DNA of 32,401 bases from Planctomycetaceae bacterium (GTDB lineage Bacteria > Planctomycetota > Planctomycetia > Planctomycetales > Planctomycetaceae): the NCBI GenBank assembly GCA_015485495.1, contig WFTL01000046.1:1-32401 (forward strand), given 5' to 3'. The stretch's first letter is position 1. Each line of letters opens with the position of its first letter. Of this stretch, positions 31,601-32,401 are shown piece by piece. Made by a program: the position numbers and the translations under genes. The notes below the pieces were generated by a model. It was not told where the DNA came from. It ran no database searches and worked only from the letters and a program-made list of their open reading frames with translations.

Positions 31601-32401
31601 GGTGCGGCCGGTGCGGCCGGTGCGGCCGGCGGCGGAGCAGCCGGAGTGGGAGGAATTGGCGGAATCGGCGGAGCGGCCGGAGCAGCCGGCGGTGCAGCCG
31701 GACTCGGTGGCGGTGGTTTCGGCGGGGGAGCGGCTGGTCTGGGAGGCCGGGCCGGCGGTCAGCTCGGTGGTCAGCTTGGCGGCGGTGGCCTGTTCACTCC
31801 CGTTCCCCGCAGTATGTTTGCTCAGGATGGTTTCCGCCGCACGACGGTGGGTCTGCAGCGTCCGGGGCAGTTCACGAACGATTTCGACATTCAGTTCCAG
31901 CAGGGATCCTTCGAACTGGGGATTCCTCAGTTCGGAAACTTCGATCCCACCGGCGGTCTGTCTGTCGGCATGGCGATTCTCAGCGACCTGGAAGCATTCT
32001 TCTTCCTCGAAGCAGTGCAGTCGGATCGCCGGGCGAACGTCATGTTTGCTCCGAAAGTCACACTGTTCAACGGGCAGCAGGCGACGCTGACCGACCAGAC
32101 ATCACGTCCCTATGTGCAAAGTCTCATTCCGGTAGTCGGGACCGGAGCGGTCGGTTTCGCACCGGTCATCGGTCAGATTCAGGACGGCATTCAGCTCAAT
32201 GTGAGCGCCGTCATTTCGGCTGATCGACGCTATGTGCGACTGTCGATGGCCCCGAACTTCACCAACCTGGTGGACATCTTCACGTTTACCTTCGCCGGTG
32301 GAGGCGCAGGCGGGGGAGCCATTGGTGGTGGAGCCGGCGGGTTCGGCGGTGGACTTGGCGGTGGTCTGGGCGGTGGACTTGGTGGAGCCGGTGGGTTCGG
32401 C
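28634..32401 (+). CDS. Secretin (GspD/PulD-type) with TPR-like N-terminal repeats, 3'-truncated by window
   Basis: The frame runs to the right edge (1256 codons seen). It opens with a signal or anchor (YKAIGFIASVSVMAASLYVI). Residues 42-432 hold four spaced TPR-like helical repeats near 42, 144, 216 and 403 (for example RRLLQQARSAIDAGELNEAR), separated by disordered Ser/Thr/Ala linkers. A long coiled-coil stretch follows (about 430-690). An STN-type domain starts at 710 (VSLHFHDVPLTEIIHHIATE), then a secretin N1-like domain (LVIRQTPAVHDDIVELLEQL, LQVTVEVRFIAVSDDFFERI). A large Gly/Ala/Gln insert occupies about 975-1052. The secretin core carries NVMFAPKVTLFNGQQATLTD (1135 on) and IQDGIQLNVSAVISADRRYV, then a second Gly-rich run to the edge. 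It should form an outer-membrane ring for type II secretion or type IV pili. Confidence 0.9.
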   Translation, partial: MYKAIGFIASVSVMAASLYVISGGGSSRTLSAQTESADADRAAAHRLMQEAQREARQGHHDRARQLAEAAAKLPVRWDRQELSPQKLLKSLRRSEDAVDWTVPEDIDWSRFDEPEPQSAGEEHGAAETAAASVDGDMALKRRRAEQLMQEAVAALESGDTQTARIRALQARQLKVAWRLWEKKPEDLLAAIDRAEGTITFPADPGADRTASVQEQARRLLQQARSAIDAGELNEARQLAQQAAELKATYGRFDDTPALVLRDIERFSAAMQQMESRGGIAFDSGTDSRTDIARQTDASSPHTAGSLATAGEDPGFSAFSAQWTQETSSADSTSGTADGQTMPDLTASTAEADTPVPSTEQRPAAAVSADPSEVPAPLMAQEPSASPVSTASFETAAGPSGMTAEEAWQLGMKELRSGNLAAARAAFLKARERIGELDSFRRRQLIEQLQELSQVRDVRVRSVAATEDDIRLPAEEADPLAAAAEKHNVRLQRVRQDVMNAIARAEQLRETDVDEGLQILEQTLAAIQEAGLTEEDAAALSRVVKRTQTDLETWQKQRAPIIAMNERNQAVEEAIARQVENEIRIEQEFAQLVDEFNQLIDERRYAEAVVVAEKAWELNPTLPQAVVMLERAKLQRQIAFNEDIQRRKADRNLEQWNDVEDDLIAPRDTEFHPDVPAWEDLTKRRRGYAYGGGRKLTDSEVQIRESLRKKVSLHFHDVPLTEIIHHIATEHGINIVIDTKALTTAGVSGDPTVSIDVDGIQLRSALNLLLEQSGELVYTVEDEVLKITDSSQEEMQFVTRPYPVADLIVPLSNAPEPNVFEQLNPSLVSGSGLYQLSDELGVQIGPGGLPRTGGSGDRSRSQGADFSALVDMIQTTVAPGSWDIDGGGGTIGQNENTLSLVIRQTPAVHDDIVELLEQLRKLQDLQVTVEVRFIAVSDDFFERIGVDFDFNVPDSLGDPPGVPAFGSTNFNLPGFGQAGQAGQAGQAGQAGAAGAAGAAGGGAAGVGGIGGIGGAAGAAGGAAGLGGGGFGGGAAGLGGRAGGQLGGQLGGGGLFTPVPRSMFAQDGFRRTTVGLQRPGQFTNDFDIQFQQGSFELGIPQFGNFDPTGGLSVGMAILSDLEAFFFLEAVQSDRRANVMFAPKVTLFNGQQATLTDQTSRPYVQSLIPVVGTGAVGFAPVIGQIQDGIQLNVSAVISADRRYVRLSMAPNFTNLVDIFTFTFAGGGAGGGAIGGGAGGFGGGLGGGLGGGLGGAGGFG
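31556..31627 (+). repeat. 9-bp tandem repeat encoding GQA/GAA in the secretin
   Basis: Eight consecutive 9-bp units encode five GQA then three GAA tripeptides. The units vary at third positions (GGTCAGGCC, GGTCAGGCG, GGACAGGCC), so they are older than a fresh slippage event, except three identical GGTGCGGCC units in a row. A looser Gly-rich stretch continues to about 31789. Confidence 0.9.
32299..32401 (+). repeat. Second glycine-rich low-complexity run at the window edge
   Basis: Sequence here encodes nearly only Gly with Ala, Leu, Phe and Ile, including repeated GGGL units (GGFGGGLGGGLGGGLGG). It interrupts the secretin core after SMAPNFTNLVDIFTFTF and continues past the window. Confidence 0.8.

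Overview
The window is high-GC bacterial DNA whose gene content points to Planctomycetota, probably order Planctomycetales. The markers are a planctomycete cytochrome C/DUF1549/DUF1553 protein paired with a Tat-exported DUF1501 protein, secreted PQQ-type beta-propellers beginning with DWPxWRG-like motifs, lipoproteins with DUF11-type and lineage-restricted domains, an EF-Ts lacking the classical TDFV motif, and a giant glycine-rich secretin with a TPR-like N-terminus. Genus cannot be read from the sequence. I see no insertion sequence, prophage or CRISPR array.

Layout. 1-3.8 kb: the end of a coiled-coil protein (+), then a minus-strand group of a LolA-like secreted protein, an ECF sigma factor and a ROK-family kinase. 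4.0-7.3 kb (+): three envelope genes, two of them diverged paralogous lipoproteins and the third a lipoprotein with a DUF11-like C-terminus. 7.4-10.9 kb (-): rpsB-tsf-pyrH followed by a secreted VOC-fold protein; rpsB has a good sigma70-type promoter and a structured leader of about 140 nt. 11.0-15.0 kb (-): the DUF1549/1553-DUF1501 pair. 15.3-16.4 kb: a divergent pair of a single-haem Tll0287-like protein (-) and an Rrf2 regulator (+), the latter leading into ybeY and a CorC-like CBS protein whose start overlaps ybeY by 4 nt. 18.5-19.4 kb: a LolD-like ABC ATPase (+) and tRNA-Leu(CAA) (-).

19.7-27.0 kb (-): a small two-helix membrane protein, two PQQ-like propeller proteins, a large exported protein with two membrane segments, and a small exported protein with 18 cysteines and a 24-bp tandem repeat. 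27.3-28.4 kb (+): a YbgC-like thioesterase, a gamma-glutamylcyclotransferase-fold protein and a doubtful 58-codon ORF. 28.6 kb to the right edge (+): a secretin gene, open at the window end.

The window mixes core genes (translation, rRNA maturation, UMP kinase, tRNA) with planctomycete envelope and periplasmic genes. The least explained parts are the three-lipoprotein cluster, the TPR-like/secretin fusion, the cysteine-rich protein with its promoter palindrome, the Rrf2/haem-protein pair and the rpsB leader. Functions come from family motifs recognised by eye; no database search was run.
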